Below the pieces are notes generated by a model. The model saw only the letters and a list, made by a program, of their open reading frames with translations. It searched no databases and had not been told where the DNA came from. Position numbers and translations under genes: made by a program. Shown piece after piece: positions 1-7,141 of a DNA stretch of 22,429 nucleotides. The stretch's first letter is position 1; every line of letters begins with the position of its first letter. The stretch is from a virus: IMG/VR virus record IMGVR_UViG_3300044675_004892, positions 1-22,429 of that record; one strand, given 5' to 3'.

Positions 1-429
1 CCAGCTACTAAGCGTAGAATGGTTGATTCTTCCAAAGCTAAAAAAAGCAAATTTTTAGAAATTCTGGAACAATATGATCCAGCTAATGAACAAAAAAGAG
101 AAGATGCTTTCAAAGCTAAAATGCTTTTACATGAAAAGAAAAGACGATTCAAAAAGAAAAAATACGCTGAAGAGGATGAATCTATCAATGCTACAACAGG
201 TACGTATGAAGTCGATAAAGAAGTCGAAGGATTGGCAGGTAAAGCTTCTGGTGGTTTGAAAGGTCTTGCAGGTAAATTGTTTGGCACTTCTGCACAAAAA
301 GCAAAATCAGCAGTGAAAGAAAGACAAAATCTTGCCAATCAAGCAGTTGATGCTTATAGAAAAGGTTCCGTAAGAATTAAAAAAGGATTACAATCAGTAA
401 AACAAACCGCAACTGGAAGAACTTATTAA
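1..429 (+). CDS. Small basic protein, probably structural; possibly 5'-partial
   Basis: No family is recognised. The reading frame is open from base 1, so the gene may begin upstream. The first in-window ATG is at 19 and would give 136 residues, but it has no ribosome-binding site. From that ATG, residues 1-50 are a strongly charged, Lys/Glu-rich helical region. Residues about 70-95 are rich in Gly, Ala and Lys (GLAGKASGG, GLAGKLFGT). The rest is basic and probably helical. There is no signal peptide or membrane segment. It lies one base before the next gene and opens a series of small forward genes that look like a virion or assembly block of a T4-like phage. That role comes from context only. 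Confidence 0.55.
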   Translation, partial: PATKRRMVDSSKAKKSKFLEILEQYDPANEQKREDAFKAKMLLHEKKRRFKKKKYAEEDESINATTGTYEVDKEVEGLAGKASGGLKGLAGKLFGTSAQKAKSAVKERQNLANQAVDAYRKGSVRIKKGLQSVKQTATGRTY

Positions 430-430
430 T

Positions 431-841
431 ATGAAATCAAAAACATTACAATTAATTGAAAAATATGTTCGTCTTCTTGAACAAGACGAACAAGATCCCA
501 ATGCTGGTATGGAGCAAGCACCTCCTCAAGAAGGGCAACCAGCACCTGAAGCACCAGCGGAAGAAGCTAATCCTGTTCCTCTCACTTCCATAGCAGAAAT
601 TAATTACATTAAACATGTTGTGATGGCATTGCTATACGCAACAACAACTAATGTATCGGAAGCAGATAAATCAAATCTGAAGGAACTTGAAGTTGCTTTA
701 CAGGATGATGATGAAGCTCAAGAATTGTTACAACAGACTGGAAAGACAGGTAAAGAATTTTATGAAGAAGAAATTCTACCAATTATCATGGGAATCCAGA
801 ATGAAAAAGAAGAAGCACAGAATTTAAACTCAATTAGCTAA
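431..841 (+). CDS. Hypothetical acidic protein with Pro/Glu/Ala linker
   Basis: 136 residues, family not recognised. It has three parts. Residues 1-20 form an amphipathic helix (LQLIEKYVRLLEQ). Residues about 21-50 are a low-complexity linker rich in Pro, Gln, Glu and Ala. The remainder is a predominantly helical acidic domain containing the hydrophobic stretch IKHVVMALLYA. There is no catalytic motif. It starts one base after the preceding gene and stops eight bases before the next, so the three genes are probably co-transcribed. An N-terminal helix followed by a flexible linker is common in small phage capsid-assembly or scaffold proteins, but nothing here proves that role. Confidence 0.6.
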   Translation: MKSKTLQLIEKYVRLLEQDEQDPNAGMEQAPPQEGQPAPEAPAEEANPVPLTSIAEINYIKHVVMALLYATTTNVSEADKSNLKELEVALQDDDEAQELLQQTGKTGKEFYEEEILPIIMGIQNEKEEAQNLNSIS

Positions 842-849
842 ATAATATT

Positions 850-1311
850 ATGAAATTCAAAGGTGAAGAAAATAAAGTGATTTGGGAATCTTTCCGTGGT
901 AAAGTTATGAACGAAAGATTTGATGACGAGATGGATGATGACTTCGGTGATGCCATGGAGTATGATGGTTTCGGTGACGACGATGAATTCGGTGGTGATG
1001 ATGACTTTGGAGATGATGACTTCGGTGACGAAGGTGATTTTGATCAACCTGAAGCACAAGGAATGGTCATGGAATTTGACCCAATTAGTCCTGTTGAGAA
1101 GCACGAAGTTAATGAAGTTCTTCTTTCAGAGTTGAAAAAACTCGCTGAATATGCTGATCGTTTGTATGAAATGAGAAACGATTGTGAATTTGAAGATTGG
1201 ATGGTTTCAGCGATTACTATTTCTTCGACTTATGTTTCCGATGTTTGGCATCGCCTTGATGCTAAAGCTGATTTTGCAAACACTGGATTTGAACAATCCG
1301 ATGATTATTAA
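850..1311 (+). CDS. Highly acidic protein with FGDD repeats, probable phage structural or assembly protein
   Basis: 153 residues. Residues about 24-65 are an almost continuous run of Asp, Gly and Phe in which DDDFGD-like units recur. The C-terminal part (residues about 91-138, from LLSELKKLAEYADRLYEM to STYVSDVWHRLD) is a helical segment. It resembles a short motif I recall at the ends of small proteins in marine T4-like phages (a Leu-x-x-Leu-Ala-x-Tyr helix, then a Trp, then an ITxxxxYVSxV segment). That resemblance is from memory and untested. The very acidic half could bind a basic partner or mimic nucleic acid. TAAATA at 839-844 overlaps the preceding stop and ends five bases before the ATG. 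No Shine-Dalgarno is visible. Confidence 0.6.
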   Translation: MKFKGEENKVIWESFRGKVMNERFDDEMDDDFGDAMEYDGFGDDDEFGGDDDFGDDDFGDEGDFDQPEAQGMVMEFDPISPVEKHEVNEVLLSELKKLAEYADRLYEMRNDCEFEDWMVSAITISSTYVSDVWHRLDAKADFANTGFEQSDDY

Positions 1312-1327
1312 TAATTTTGATAAATGA

Positions 1328-1786
1328 ATGACAAATTTCAAACAATTCTTTGTGGAGAAAAATATATTCGGTCTAATCGAAGATATTTTCGTTGATGGTA
1401 TCGGAACTATTTCCTCTAAATTGGATACTGGTAACGGTGCTTACAATGTTTTACATGGAGAAGATATTGAATTTGGAGAGGATAAAAAAACAGGCGAGAA
1501 GATAGTAAGATTTACAACCATCAATTCCATGAGATTAGAAAAACCTACAGAAGACACAATTATAATTAATATCGGAGAAGGAAATACTATTGAAAGACCT
1601 GTGTGTCTTTTTGATTGTGTTATAGGAGGTAAAAAATTTAAAAGTATCCCCTTTTCTATTAGTAATCGATCTACTAATGACCACAAGGTTTTAATCGGAA
1701 AAGATTTTATCAAAAATGAATTGGATGCCCTGATCGATGTAGCATTAAACAATGTAGCAGACAAAAAATTATCAGTCGATGTATAA
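1328..1786 (+). CDS. Retropepsin-like aspartyl protease (RimK-associated type)
   Basis: 152 residues. Residues 31-43 (KLDTGNGAYNVLH) match the catalytic Asp-Thr-Gly loop of the retropepsin-like family often annotated as 'ATP-dependent zinc protease' next to RimK, where the usual form is xIDTGAxxxxLH. Residues 121-128 (VLIGKDFI) match the downstream hydrophobic-Gly segment that packs against the active site in that fold. The length fits a single lobe, which would work as a dimer. The residue after DTG is Asn, not the common Ala or Ser. The gene sits among probable virion proteins and overlaps the next start by eight bases. A role in virion maturation or processing is an inference. A non-proteolytic structural role is possible. 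Confidence 0.62.
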   Translation: MTNFKQFFVEKNIFGLIEDIFVDGIGTISSKLDTGNGAYNVLHGEDIEFGEDKKTGEKIVRFTTINSMRLEKPTEDTIIINIGEGNTIERPVCLFDCVIGGKKFKSIPFSISNRSTNDHKVLIGKDFIKNELDALIDVALNNVADKKLSVDV

Positions 1787-2333
1787 GTTATCACAAAGAG
1801 AATTATTGGAAGAGGGACTTTGGGACAAGTTTAAGGATTCCAAAGTTGGTAGAGGGCTTCGAAAAGTTGGTCAATTCGGGGCAGAAATTGCTAAAGTAGT
1901 TGCTCCAAATACTAGTTCTCAAGTTGGTTCTATTGTTCAAAAATACAGAGACGCAAAACAAAATATTTCACAAGCTGGTAGAAAAATGGAAGATAGGGTT
2001 ATCGAATTTTTAGATGGTTACAGTCTTATGCCTGATGATTCAGAAGTTAAAATGCTCAAAAGTTTTCCAAATGGTGATTCGCAGTGGAGAGTCAAAGTTG
2101 GAAAAAAAGACGTTGATCCAAATACAGGTGAAAGTAAAGTTGTTCAAAGATATAATTTTCCTATTGCTATAATCCTCCATGATAAAAAAAGCAATTCGTT
2201 TAAATTCCTAACAGAACCAGCACAAAGAAGAACGGGTGCTGTTAATAATACTACGCCTCCACCATCTACTACGCCTCCACCATCTACTACGCCTCCACCA
2301 TCTACTACGCCTCCACCAACTACTCGACCATAA
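1779..2333 (+). CDS. Hypothetical protein with C-terminal Thr/Pro repeat tail
   Basis: 184 residues, no family recognised. The N-terminus (LLEEGLWDKFKDSKVG, then a Gly/Lys/Val-rich helical stretch to about residue 60) has the style of small virion proteins of marine T4-like phages. Residues about 80-150 look like a compact mixed domain with beta strands (SQWRVKVGKKD, YNFPIAIILHD, SFKFLTEP). From about residue 157 the protein is a tail of TTPPPS units ending in TTRP, encoded by 18-bp tandem repeats. Such a tail should be extended and disordered, and its Thr and Ser side chains are potential O-glycosylation sites. The start overlaps the upstream protease gene by eight bases. Confidence 0.65.
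   Translation: MYKLSQRELLEEGLWDKFKDSKVGRGLRKVGQFGAEIAKVVAPNTSSQVGSIVQKYRDAKQNISQAGRKMEDRVIEFLDGYSLMPDDSEVKMLKSFPNGDSQWRVKVGKKDVDPNTGESKVVQRYNFPIAIILHDKKSNSFKFLTEPAQRRTGAVNNTTPPPSTTPPPSTTPPPSTTPPPTTRP
2250..2321 (+). repeat. Four tandem 18-bp repeats encoding TTPPPS
   Basis: The unit actacgcctccaccatct occurs at 2250-2267, 2268-2285 and 2286-2303 without change, and at 2304-2321 with one substitution. The unit is a multiple of three, so gain or loss of copies changes tail length without shifting frame. The near identity of the copies at DNA level suggests recent expansion by slippage or unequal recombination. Confidence 0.95.
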
Positions 2334-2337
2334 GGTA

Positions 2338-2364
2338 TTGACATCCACAAATTATTCATAAATA
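2338..2364 (+). promoter_or_regulatory. Candidate promoter, TTGACA-N15-TAAATA
   Basis: TTGACA at 2338-2343 is followed by 15 bases and TAAATA at 2359-2364, which ends five bases before the ATG at 2370. The extended string TTGACATC recurs upstream of the GroES-like gene (19007) and the helicase (20168). If the hexamers are real, transcription would start at or near the ATG. TAAATA also resembles the T4-type late promoter core TATAAATA. Confidence 0.45.
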
Positions 2365-2369
2365 TCACT

Positions 2370-2549
2370 ATGAACGTAGAAATCGTAGTAAAAGAGGATG
2401 AGAATTTTAAAATTGTAGACGGTGTAGAAGAAGCACCGAAAGCTGTTGAGCAACCAATCAAAGTAGAAACACCACAAAAACCACAACCAACCTTGGAAAA
2501 TCCAAAAGGTCATTCATGGTTTGATGGCACTTCTTGGGGGACAAAGTGA
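2370..2549 (+). CDS. Small hypothetical acidic protein (59 aa)
   Basis: The frame runs from ATG at 2370 to TGA at 2547-2549. The N-terminal half is acidic (VVKEDENFKIVDG, EEAPK). The middle is rich in Pro, Gln and Lys (VETPQKPQP). The C-terminus carries two tryptophans (HSWFDGTSWG). No family is recognised. Support comes from the promoter-like sequence directly upstream, from codon composition like that of neighbouring genes, and from its fit in the gap between the repeat-tailed gene and the convergent phoH-like gene. It could be a small virion decoration protein, but nothing shows this. Confidence 0.5.
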   Translation: MNVEIVVKEDENFKIVDGVEEAPKAVEQPIKVETPQKPQPTLENPKGHSWFDGTSWGTK

Positions 2550-2552
2550 TTG

Positions 2553-2575
2553 GTATTTATTGCTAAAATAAATGC
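2553..2575. terminator. Weak AT hairpin between convergent genes
   Basis: ATTTATT (2555-2561), the loop GCTAA, and AATAAAT (2567-2573) form a seven-pair stem, extended by a T-G wobble and a G-C pair (2553-2575). It lies between the ends of the convergent small ORF (2549) and the phoH-like gene (2579), where a bidirectional terminator would be expected. The stem is almost all A/T and there is no clear U-run, so this is tentative. Confidence 0.3.
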
Positions 2576-2578
2576 GCA

Positions 2579-3319
2579 CTACACCTTGAGTACTTGCGTG
2601 ATATGTTTCAATATCTGCGATCTCACAATATCACTTATGTCAAATTTGACACATTGAATATCGTTTTTTACTGAGAAATCAGTATCAAATGCATCATACA
2701 CGAAAGTGAACCCCGAATCATTGATATCTGCTTGAGCAGCATCCCCCAATACAAAGTATCGAGAATGTCTACCAAATCGTGTTAGGATAGTTGTTATCTC
2801 TCCCTTCGTCATATTTTGAGCTTCATCGATTATCACAGCACAGCGATGGAAGGTAAGACCTCTTACAAAATTTACTGGTATTGCTTTAATATATTCGTTT
2901 TCCATCAAGTGAGTAATATCTGTTTTAGATAAAATTTCATTTAATTTATCCAACATTGGCATAATATAAGGTAAGAATTTTTCATTCTCATCACCTTTAA
3001 GGAATCCAATTGAACGTGAAGAACTTTCCACCACAGAACGAATGTAGATGATCTTATCAACATGCCCATTCTTCAAAAGCTCAAGGGCTGAAAATACAGC
3101 CAAATGCGTTTTTGCGCTTCCTGCTGGTCCGTTGACAAATACCATATTATTCTTCGGATGTTGCGACATATAATAAAATTTCTGTTGGTTATCAGTCATT
3201 GGATAATTATTTTTCAAATATAAATTTGATAAATCAAACCCCTTTTTGATGTGTTCGGTATATTCCTCCGTCACATCCCGCTCTTTCCTCTTACGAGGAG
3301 GTGTCTTTTTTACTGACAT
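2579..3319 (-). CDS. phoH: PhoH-like ATPase
   Basis: 246 residues, a P-loop ATPase of the PhoH family, common in T4-like and marine phages. The Walker A motif GPAGSAKT is at residues 64-71. The Walker B motif VIIDEAQN is at 162-169. The family segment LGDAAQ at 191-196 is also present. The N-terminal 40 residues are basic and variable; the segment MTDNQQKFYYM that follows aligns with the usual PhoH start, where phages have TxxQ. PhoH proteins are nucleotide-dependent and are suspected to act on RNA, but their role in phages is not settled. The gene is on the reverse strand, divergent from the glycan operon that starts at 3382 and convergent with the structural block. Confidence 0.93.
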   Translation of the reverse strand: MSVKKTPPRKRKERDVTEEYTEHIKKGFDLSNLYLKNNYPMTDNQQKFYYMSQHPKNNMVFVNGPAGSAKTHLAVFSALELLKNGHVDKIIYIRSVVESSSRSIGFLKGDENEKFLPYIMPMLDKLNEILSKTDITHLMENEYIKAIPVNFVRGLTFHRCAVIIDEAQNMTKGEITTILTRFGRHSRYFVLGDAAQADINDSGFTFVYDAFDTDFSVKNDIQCVKFDISDIVRSQILKHITQVLKV

Positions 3320-3327
3320 ATGTATTA

Positions 3328-3335
3328 TTATTTAA
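3328..3335 (-). promoter_or_regulatory. Candidate AT-rich promoter element TTAAATAA
   Basis: On the reverse strand TTAAATAA lies eight bases before the phoH-like ATG. The same octamer lies six bases before the only other reverse-strand leading gene (16835), and both are followed by ACATATG at the start. It resembles a T4-type late promoter core, but it is so close to the ATG that the leader would be nearly absent. No clear -35 box was found. Confidence 0.3.
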
Positions 3336-3381
3336 CAGAAAATCACTTGATTTTTGAGAATATGGTGGTAAATTAATTAAT

Positions 3382-4119
3382 ATGAAAATTGCATTCGCAG
3401 GGGCGCACAATACTGGAAAATCGACACTTATTAAGTCATTTTTACAAAAATGGCAAATGTATAAAACACCGTCGAAAACATACAGAGATATTATCAAAGA
3501 AAAAGATTTGAAACATTCTTCCAATACCACAGCAGAAACACAATTGCTTATTTTGGATTGGATGACAGAGACTTTAGAAGTTAATAAGGATGAGAAATAT
3601 GTCGTCTATGATCGTTGTCCTTTGGATAATTTGGCATATACTCTCCATGCCACTGAAAAAGATTTGATATCGGAGGATGTTCTCGGAATTACTGTGGATA
3701 TTGTTCGACGTTCTCTGAAAAATCTTGATATTATTTTTTGGATTAAATACGATCCCACTATCAAAGTTGTAGCAGACGGATTACGGGATACTAATTTGAA
3801 TTATATTCAGGAGATTGATGATATCTTTGCTGGTCTTTATGAACAATATTCAGATCAGCTTGAGAACACACCATTCTTCATTGCTGATGATATGCCAGCA
3901 ATTATTCCCATTGAAAATATCCCGAATCTTGATGATCGAATTGCTTGGATAGGAGAATTTATTGATCAAAAAGGCGAATTAATTGAAACACAGGACAGTA
4001 TCCTCGATCCTAAAAATCTGGAGATGATGGAGCAAATGCTAAAAGATCAGAGTCAATGGACGGAAAAAGATAATGAATTCAAGAATATCACAAATCAAAT
4101 TAAGAATTTTAAAATATGA
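3382..4119 (+). CDS. P-loop nucleotide kinase-like ATPase (AAA_28/NadR-like)
   Basis: 245 residues. Walker A is GAHNTGKST at residues 7-15. The segment YDRCPLDNLAY at 76-86 is the Asp-Arg lid/substrate region typical of the AAA_28/NadR C-terminal kinase and thymidylate-kinase-like group. FWIKYDP after residue 110 fits the following core strand. The last 40 residues are a charged helical extension. The substrate cannot be named; relatives phosphorylate nucleosides or nicotinamide riboside. It is the first gene of the long forward operon and overlaps the first glycosyltransferase by four bases (ATGA). It could supply phosphorylated precursors, but simple co-transcription is equally possible. 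Confidence 0.75.
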   Translation: MKIAFAGAHNTGKSTLIKSFLQKWQMYKTPSKTYRDIIKEKDLKHSSNTTAETQLLILDWMTETLEVNKDEKYVVYDRCPLDNLAYTLHATEKDLISEDVLGITVDIVRRSLKNLDIIFWIKYDPTIKVVADGLRDTNLNYIQEIDDIFAGLYEQYSDQLENTPFFIADDMPAIIPIENIPNLDDRIAWIGEFIDQKGELIETQDSILDPKNLEMMEQMLKDQSQWTEKDNEFKNITNQIKNFKI

Positions 4120-4937
4120 GTGAAAAAATTGGGTTGGGTATTATCACCAAAGATAGAGAAGAATTTTTCTGGAAATGTTGGAAATCTTTAGAGCTATGCT
4201 CTAACTATGTCGATGAATATGTTGTAGTAAATGACGGTAAGCCTTACGCTGTAACGCCTACGATTTATTCTAATTGTGTAGATCTAATACAGCATAAAAA
4301 AAATACTGGCGTTGCTATTTCAAAGAATCAAGCATTACAACACCTTCTAGATAAAGGCTGTGATCACATCTTCCTAATTGAAGATGACATGATCATCAAA
4401 GATCCCAACATCTTTCAAGCATACATCAACGCTTCAAAGAAGAGTGGAATCCAACACATGATGTTTGGATATCACGGTCCAGCCAATAAAAACGGTGTTT
4501 CCAAAGGTAAGCCATGCCCTCGATTGGTTGTGGATTATAGAGATTTATCTCTAGCATTTAACGAACATTGTGTTGGGGCATTCTGTTACTATACCCGTAA
4601 GTGTCTGGAAGATGTTGGTTTGATTGACGAGAAATTCCGTAATGCTTTTGATCATGTTTCCCATAGTTACGAACTCGCCTTGAAAGGTTATTCCACTCCT
4701 TATTGGTGGTGGGCAGATTTAGCCAATTCCTTGGATTACATTGAAGAACAAGCGTGTTCAGAGGAAAATTCATCCATCAAGACTCCTGAATCCATGCAGA
4801 AATGGCATGATAATATTCGGAGTTCCGTGGACTATTTCAAGGAGAAATTCGGTGTTTATCCATTTGGGAATGGTGGTGTCCCAGATACGAGAGAACAGGA
4901 AGTATTGACATTTTTGAAAAATACTATAAATCATTGA
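4116..4937 (+). CDS. GT-A fold glycosyltransferase (GT2-like)
   Basis: 273 residues. The N-terminal strand IGLGIITKDRE (residues 5-15) and VVVNDGKPY (about 37-44) form the nucleotide-sugar binding half of a GT-A fold. NTGVAISKNQAL at about 63-74 is the usual helix. LIEDDM at about 87-92 provides the DxD-type metal-binding acidic cluster. The C-terminal half is rich in Trp (YWWWADLANS) and probably binds the acceptor. No transmembrane segment is seen, so the enzyme should be cytoplasmic. It overlaps the upstream kinase-like gene by four bases and is followed one base later by another glycosyltransferase. Donor and acceptor are unknown. Confidence 0.85.
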   Translation: MSEKIGLGIITKDREEFFWKCWKSLELCSNYVDEYVVVNDGKPYAVTPTIYSNCVDLIQHKKNTGVAISKNQALQHLLDKGCDHIFLIEDDMIIKDPNIFQAYINASKKSGIQHMMFGYHGPANKNGVSKGKPCPRLVVDYRDLSLAFNEHCVGAFCYYTRKCLEDVGLIDEKFRNAFDHVSHSYELALKGYSTPYWWWADLANSLDYIEEQACSEENSSIKTPESMQKWHDNIRSSVDYFKEKFGVYPFGNGGVPDTREQEVLTFLKNTINH

Positions 4938-4938
4938 A

Positions 4939-5757
4939 ATGAAATCCGACTTGAATAATATTGGCTTGATGATTCATTTCCGTAGGGACGTGGATGATCG
5001 ATTTCGCAATCTAGAAATGGTTGTAAAATTCTATCGTGAAAATTCTGAAAATCTCCAAATCGCCATTCTGAATGATGATAAGGAATTGGATGGGGACTTC
5101 AAAAGACTCTGTAAGCAATACGATTGTAAAGGTCTTTTTATGGTAAATCATGATGTTTATTGGAGAACCAAGGCATTCAATGAGATGTCTAAGATTCTGG
5201 AAGTTGATTATCTGATTGCGGGAGATACGGACGTAATCGTTGATCCAAAATTTATTTTGGAAGCTATAGAAAAATTCCACACACCATATGAAGCCGTGGG
5301 TATCGTTTACCCATACAATGGGATGTTTATCCATTTAAAACAACCAATGTTTGAAAAGTTCACAATAGATCAATCACTAGTTGATCTATTGGAAAAATCT
5401 AAAACATTGAAACCAATTCCATATGATCAAGATGAAAACTTTCTAGTCGCACATCCACAAAGTAAAGGTGGTATGGTGATATTTTGTAAAAAGGCATTCA
5501 TTCATTGTAATGGATACAATCCAAATTTTAAAGGATGGGGGTATGAAGATGATGAAATTTTGGCAAGATTTCAAAAAACGGGATTTAGTGTGTGTAGAGT
5601 TGATAATAAAGAGGCAATCGCATGGCATCTCCCTCATGAAAATACAGTGAGAGAAAAACACCAATACTATGATAATAATCGGAAACACTCCGATTTCGTA
5701 TGTGGTAATACTAAGTGGGAAGATTTGGAAAAATATATTTGGAGTTGGACACTGTGA
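4939..5757 (+). CDS. Glycosyltransferase with galactosyltransferase-7C-type motif
   Basis: 272 residues, GT-A fold. AGDTDVIVDP (residues 95-103) carries the DxD motif DTD at 96-98. GWGYEDDE at 199-206 is the signature of the Glyco_transf_7C domain found in beta-1,4-galactosyltransferases and in the hexosaminyltransferase domain of chondroitin polymerase. GGMVIFCKKAFIHCNGY before it is the expected acceptor-side strand. In the known families this region places the acceptor sugar, so a galactosyl- or N-acetylhexosaminyl-transferase is plausible but unproven. The stop codon overlaps the GTG start of the next gene (GTGA). Confidence 0.87.
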   Translation: MKSDLNNIGLMIHFRRDVDDRFRNLEMVVKFYRENSENLQIAILNDDKELDGDFKRLCKQYDCKGLFMVNHDVYWRTKAFNEMSKILEVDYLIAGDTDVIVDPKFILEAIEKFHTPYEAVGIVYPYNGMFIHLKQPMFEKFTIDQSLVDLLEKSKTLKPIPYDQDENFLVAHPQSKGGMVIFCKKAFIHCNGYNPNFKGWGYEDDEILARFQKTGFSVCRVDNKEAIAWHLPHENTVREKHQYYDNNRKHSDFVCGNTKWEDLEKYIWSWTL

Positions 5758-6449
5758 AACCTAGATTTTCCATATGTATTCCCGTTTGGGAGCAGCACGG
5801 ATTTGGTCTTCAGTATTTGAAAGATCTGATCCATTCAATCCAAATCCAAACATTTCAGGATTGGGAGATTGTGATTTCTGATCATAGTAAAAATTTTGAT
5901 ATTTTTGATTTTTGTTTAGCGGAATCGGAGAAAGATTATATATTACGATATTTCAAATACGAGGAAAATTATGGTAATGGTGTTGCCAATCTCAACAATG
6001 CTCTGAAAAGAGCGGAAGGAGAAATCATCAAGATCATGTTTCAAGATGACTTCATGTTTGATCGTAGATGTTTGGAGAAATTCGACGAAGCATTTCAATG
6101 TAAAAATAATAAATGGGCTGTTTGCGGGTGTAATCATACGAGAGATAGTGTGAATTTTGAGAGATTCATGATTCCGTCTTGGAATGATAGATTGTTGGAA
6201 GGTGTGAACACGATCAGTTCTCCGTCCGTGCTATCTTTTAGAAATGAAAATATTGAATTGTTTGATGAGAACTTGACAATGCTCATGGATGTGGCATACT
6301 ATTATCGAATGGATAAGCACTACGGATTGCCCACAGTAATTGAAGATTGTTTAGTTACTAATCGTTGCCATGAGAATCAGATCAGTAGCAGGTATTCAGG
6401 AAATTTAGAAGACGAGATAAAATATTGTAAAGAAAAATATAATTTATAG
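5754..6449 (+). CDS. GT2 family glycosyltransferase
   Basis: 231 residues from a GTG start at 5754. A longer reading from 5715 is open, but that part overlaps the preceding gene, and the family's first strand (RFSICIPVWEQ) begins immediately after the GTG, so 5754 is preferred. The GTGA overlap matches the coupling seen at 9419. DWEIVISDHS at about 36-45 and IMFQDDFMFD with QDD at 97-99 are the nucleotide-binding and DxD-like elements of GT2. A late Asp (LMDVAYYYRM) is a candidate catalytic base. GT2 enzymes in such operons add one sugar to a growing glycan. The specificity cannot be told. Confidence 0.87.
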   Translation: MKPRFSICIPVWEQHGFGLQYLKDLIHSIQIQTFQDWEIVISDHSKNFDIFDFCLAESEKDYILRYFKYEENYGNGVANLNNALKRAEGEIIKIMFQDDFMFDRRCLEKFDEAFQCKNNKWAVCGCNHTRDSVNFERFMIPSWNDRLLEGVNTISSPSVLSFRNENIELFDENLTMLMDVAYYYRMDKHYGLPTVIEDCLVTNRCHENQISSRYSGNLEDEIKYCKEKYNL

Positions 6450-6452
6450 AAT

Positions 6453-7121
6453 ATGAATATAGAAGAAATTAAAAAAAGAATATTAAGTGTAGATAATATA
6501 AATGAACGATTATCCATGGTCGCTTCTCCGAAGGTATTAGACAATGTAGAGTCATGTATATTGACCTGTATGGAGGATAATGTTGATGGAGATTTTGTAG
6601 AAACTGGCGTGTGGAAGGGCGGGTGTTCTATATTGGCGTTTAATTTATATAAACAATTAAAATTAAATAATAAGGTATATCTTTATGATTCTTTTGCGGG
6701 ATTACCGCCTCCAGATGCTTCAAAATATCCAGTAGATGCTGGGGATATACATTATACTCATACAGAACTCGCCATTTCTTTAGAGTCGGTTAAGAAAAAT
6801 TTTGAACTTTTTAGTGAATTGGATGACTCCGTAATATTTATTGAGGGTTGGTTTAGAGACACTATACCTATTAATAATATTGACAAGATATCAATATTAC
6901 GATTGGATGGGGATATGTATGAAAGCACTATCGATCCATTGGAATACCTATACCCAAAATTATCTATAGGAGGATTTTGTATTATCGATGATTATGCTCA
7001 TGTAGGTGCTAGAAGTGCGGTAGATTATTATAGAGCAAAACATAATATAGAAGACGAAGTTATAACTATCGATCCTACTCAGGGTGTGTATCCATCTTCG
7101 TATTGGAGAAAAACTCATTGA
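6453..7121 (+). CDS. TylF/MycF-like O-methyltransferase
   Basis: 222 residues, an S-adenosylmethionine-dependent O-methyltransferase of the TylF family, which methylates hydroxyls on deoxysugars such as those of macrolides. Motifs in order are FVETGVWKGG (48-57, SAM binding), YDSFAGLPPPD (78-88), EGWFRDT (131-137), LRLDGDMYEST (149-159, with metal-binding Asp residues) and GGFCIIDDY (173-181). All are well conserved and the length is normal for a short member. Within a glycosyltransferase operon the likely job is to O-methylate a sugar of the glycan, though the substrate is unknown. It has no Shine-Dalgarno. Three bases separate it from the upstream gene. Confidence 0.9.
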   Translation: MNIEEIKKRILSVDNINERLSMVASPKVLDNVESCILTCMEDNVDGDFVETGVWKGGCSILAFNLYKQLKLNNKVYLYDSFAGLPPPDASKYPVDAGDIHYTHTELAISLESVKKNFELFSELDDSVIFIEGWFRDTIPINNIDKISILRLDGDMYESTIDPLEYLYPKLSIGGFCIIDDYAHVGARSAVDYYRAKHNIEDEVITIDPTQGVYPSSYWRKTH

Positions 7122-7141
7122 TAAAAACGTTGAAAAAAAAA

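Noticed and set aside
838-1104. 88-codon reverse-strand frame
   Set aside because: It is the antisense shadow of the Asp-rich gene at 850-1311; Asp codons read in reverse as Ile/Val-rich strings, and no start signal is present.
2144-2461. 105-codon reverse-strand frame with a Gly/Val repeat
   Set aside because: The repeat is the antisense of the TTPPPS tandem repeats; the frame overlaps two better supported forward genes.
3347-3374. TTGATT-N16-TAAATT promoter for the glycan operon
   Set aside because: The position is sensible, but the match is poor and the region is so AT-rich that such pairs arise by chance; not listed as a feature.
6453-7121. Macrolide antibiotic biosynthesis (from the TylF family name)
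   Set aside because: No polyketide synthase or aglycone genes are present; the family simply methylates sugar hydroxyls, and the context is a phage glycan operon.
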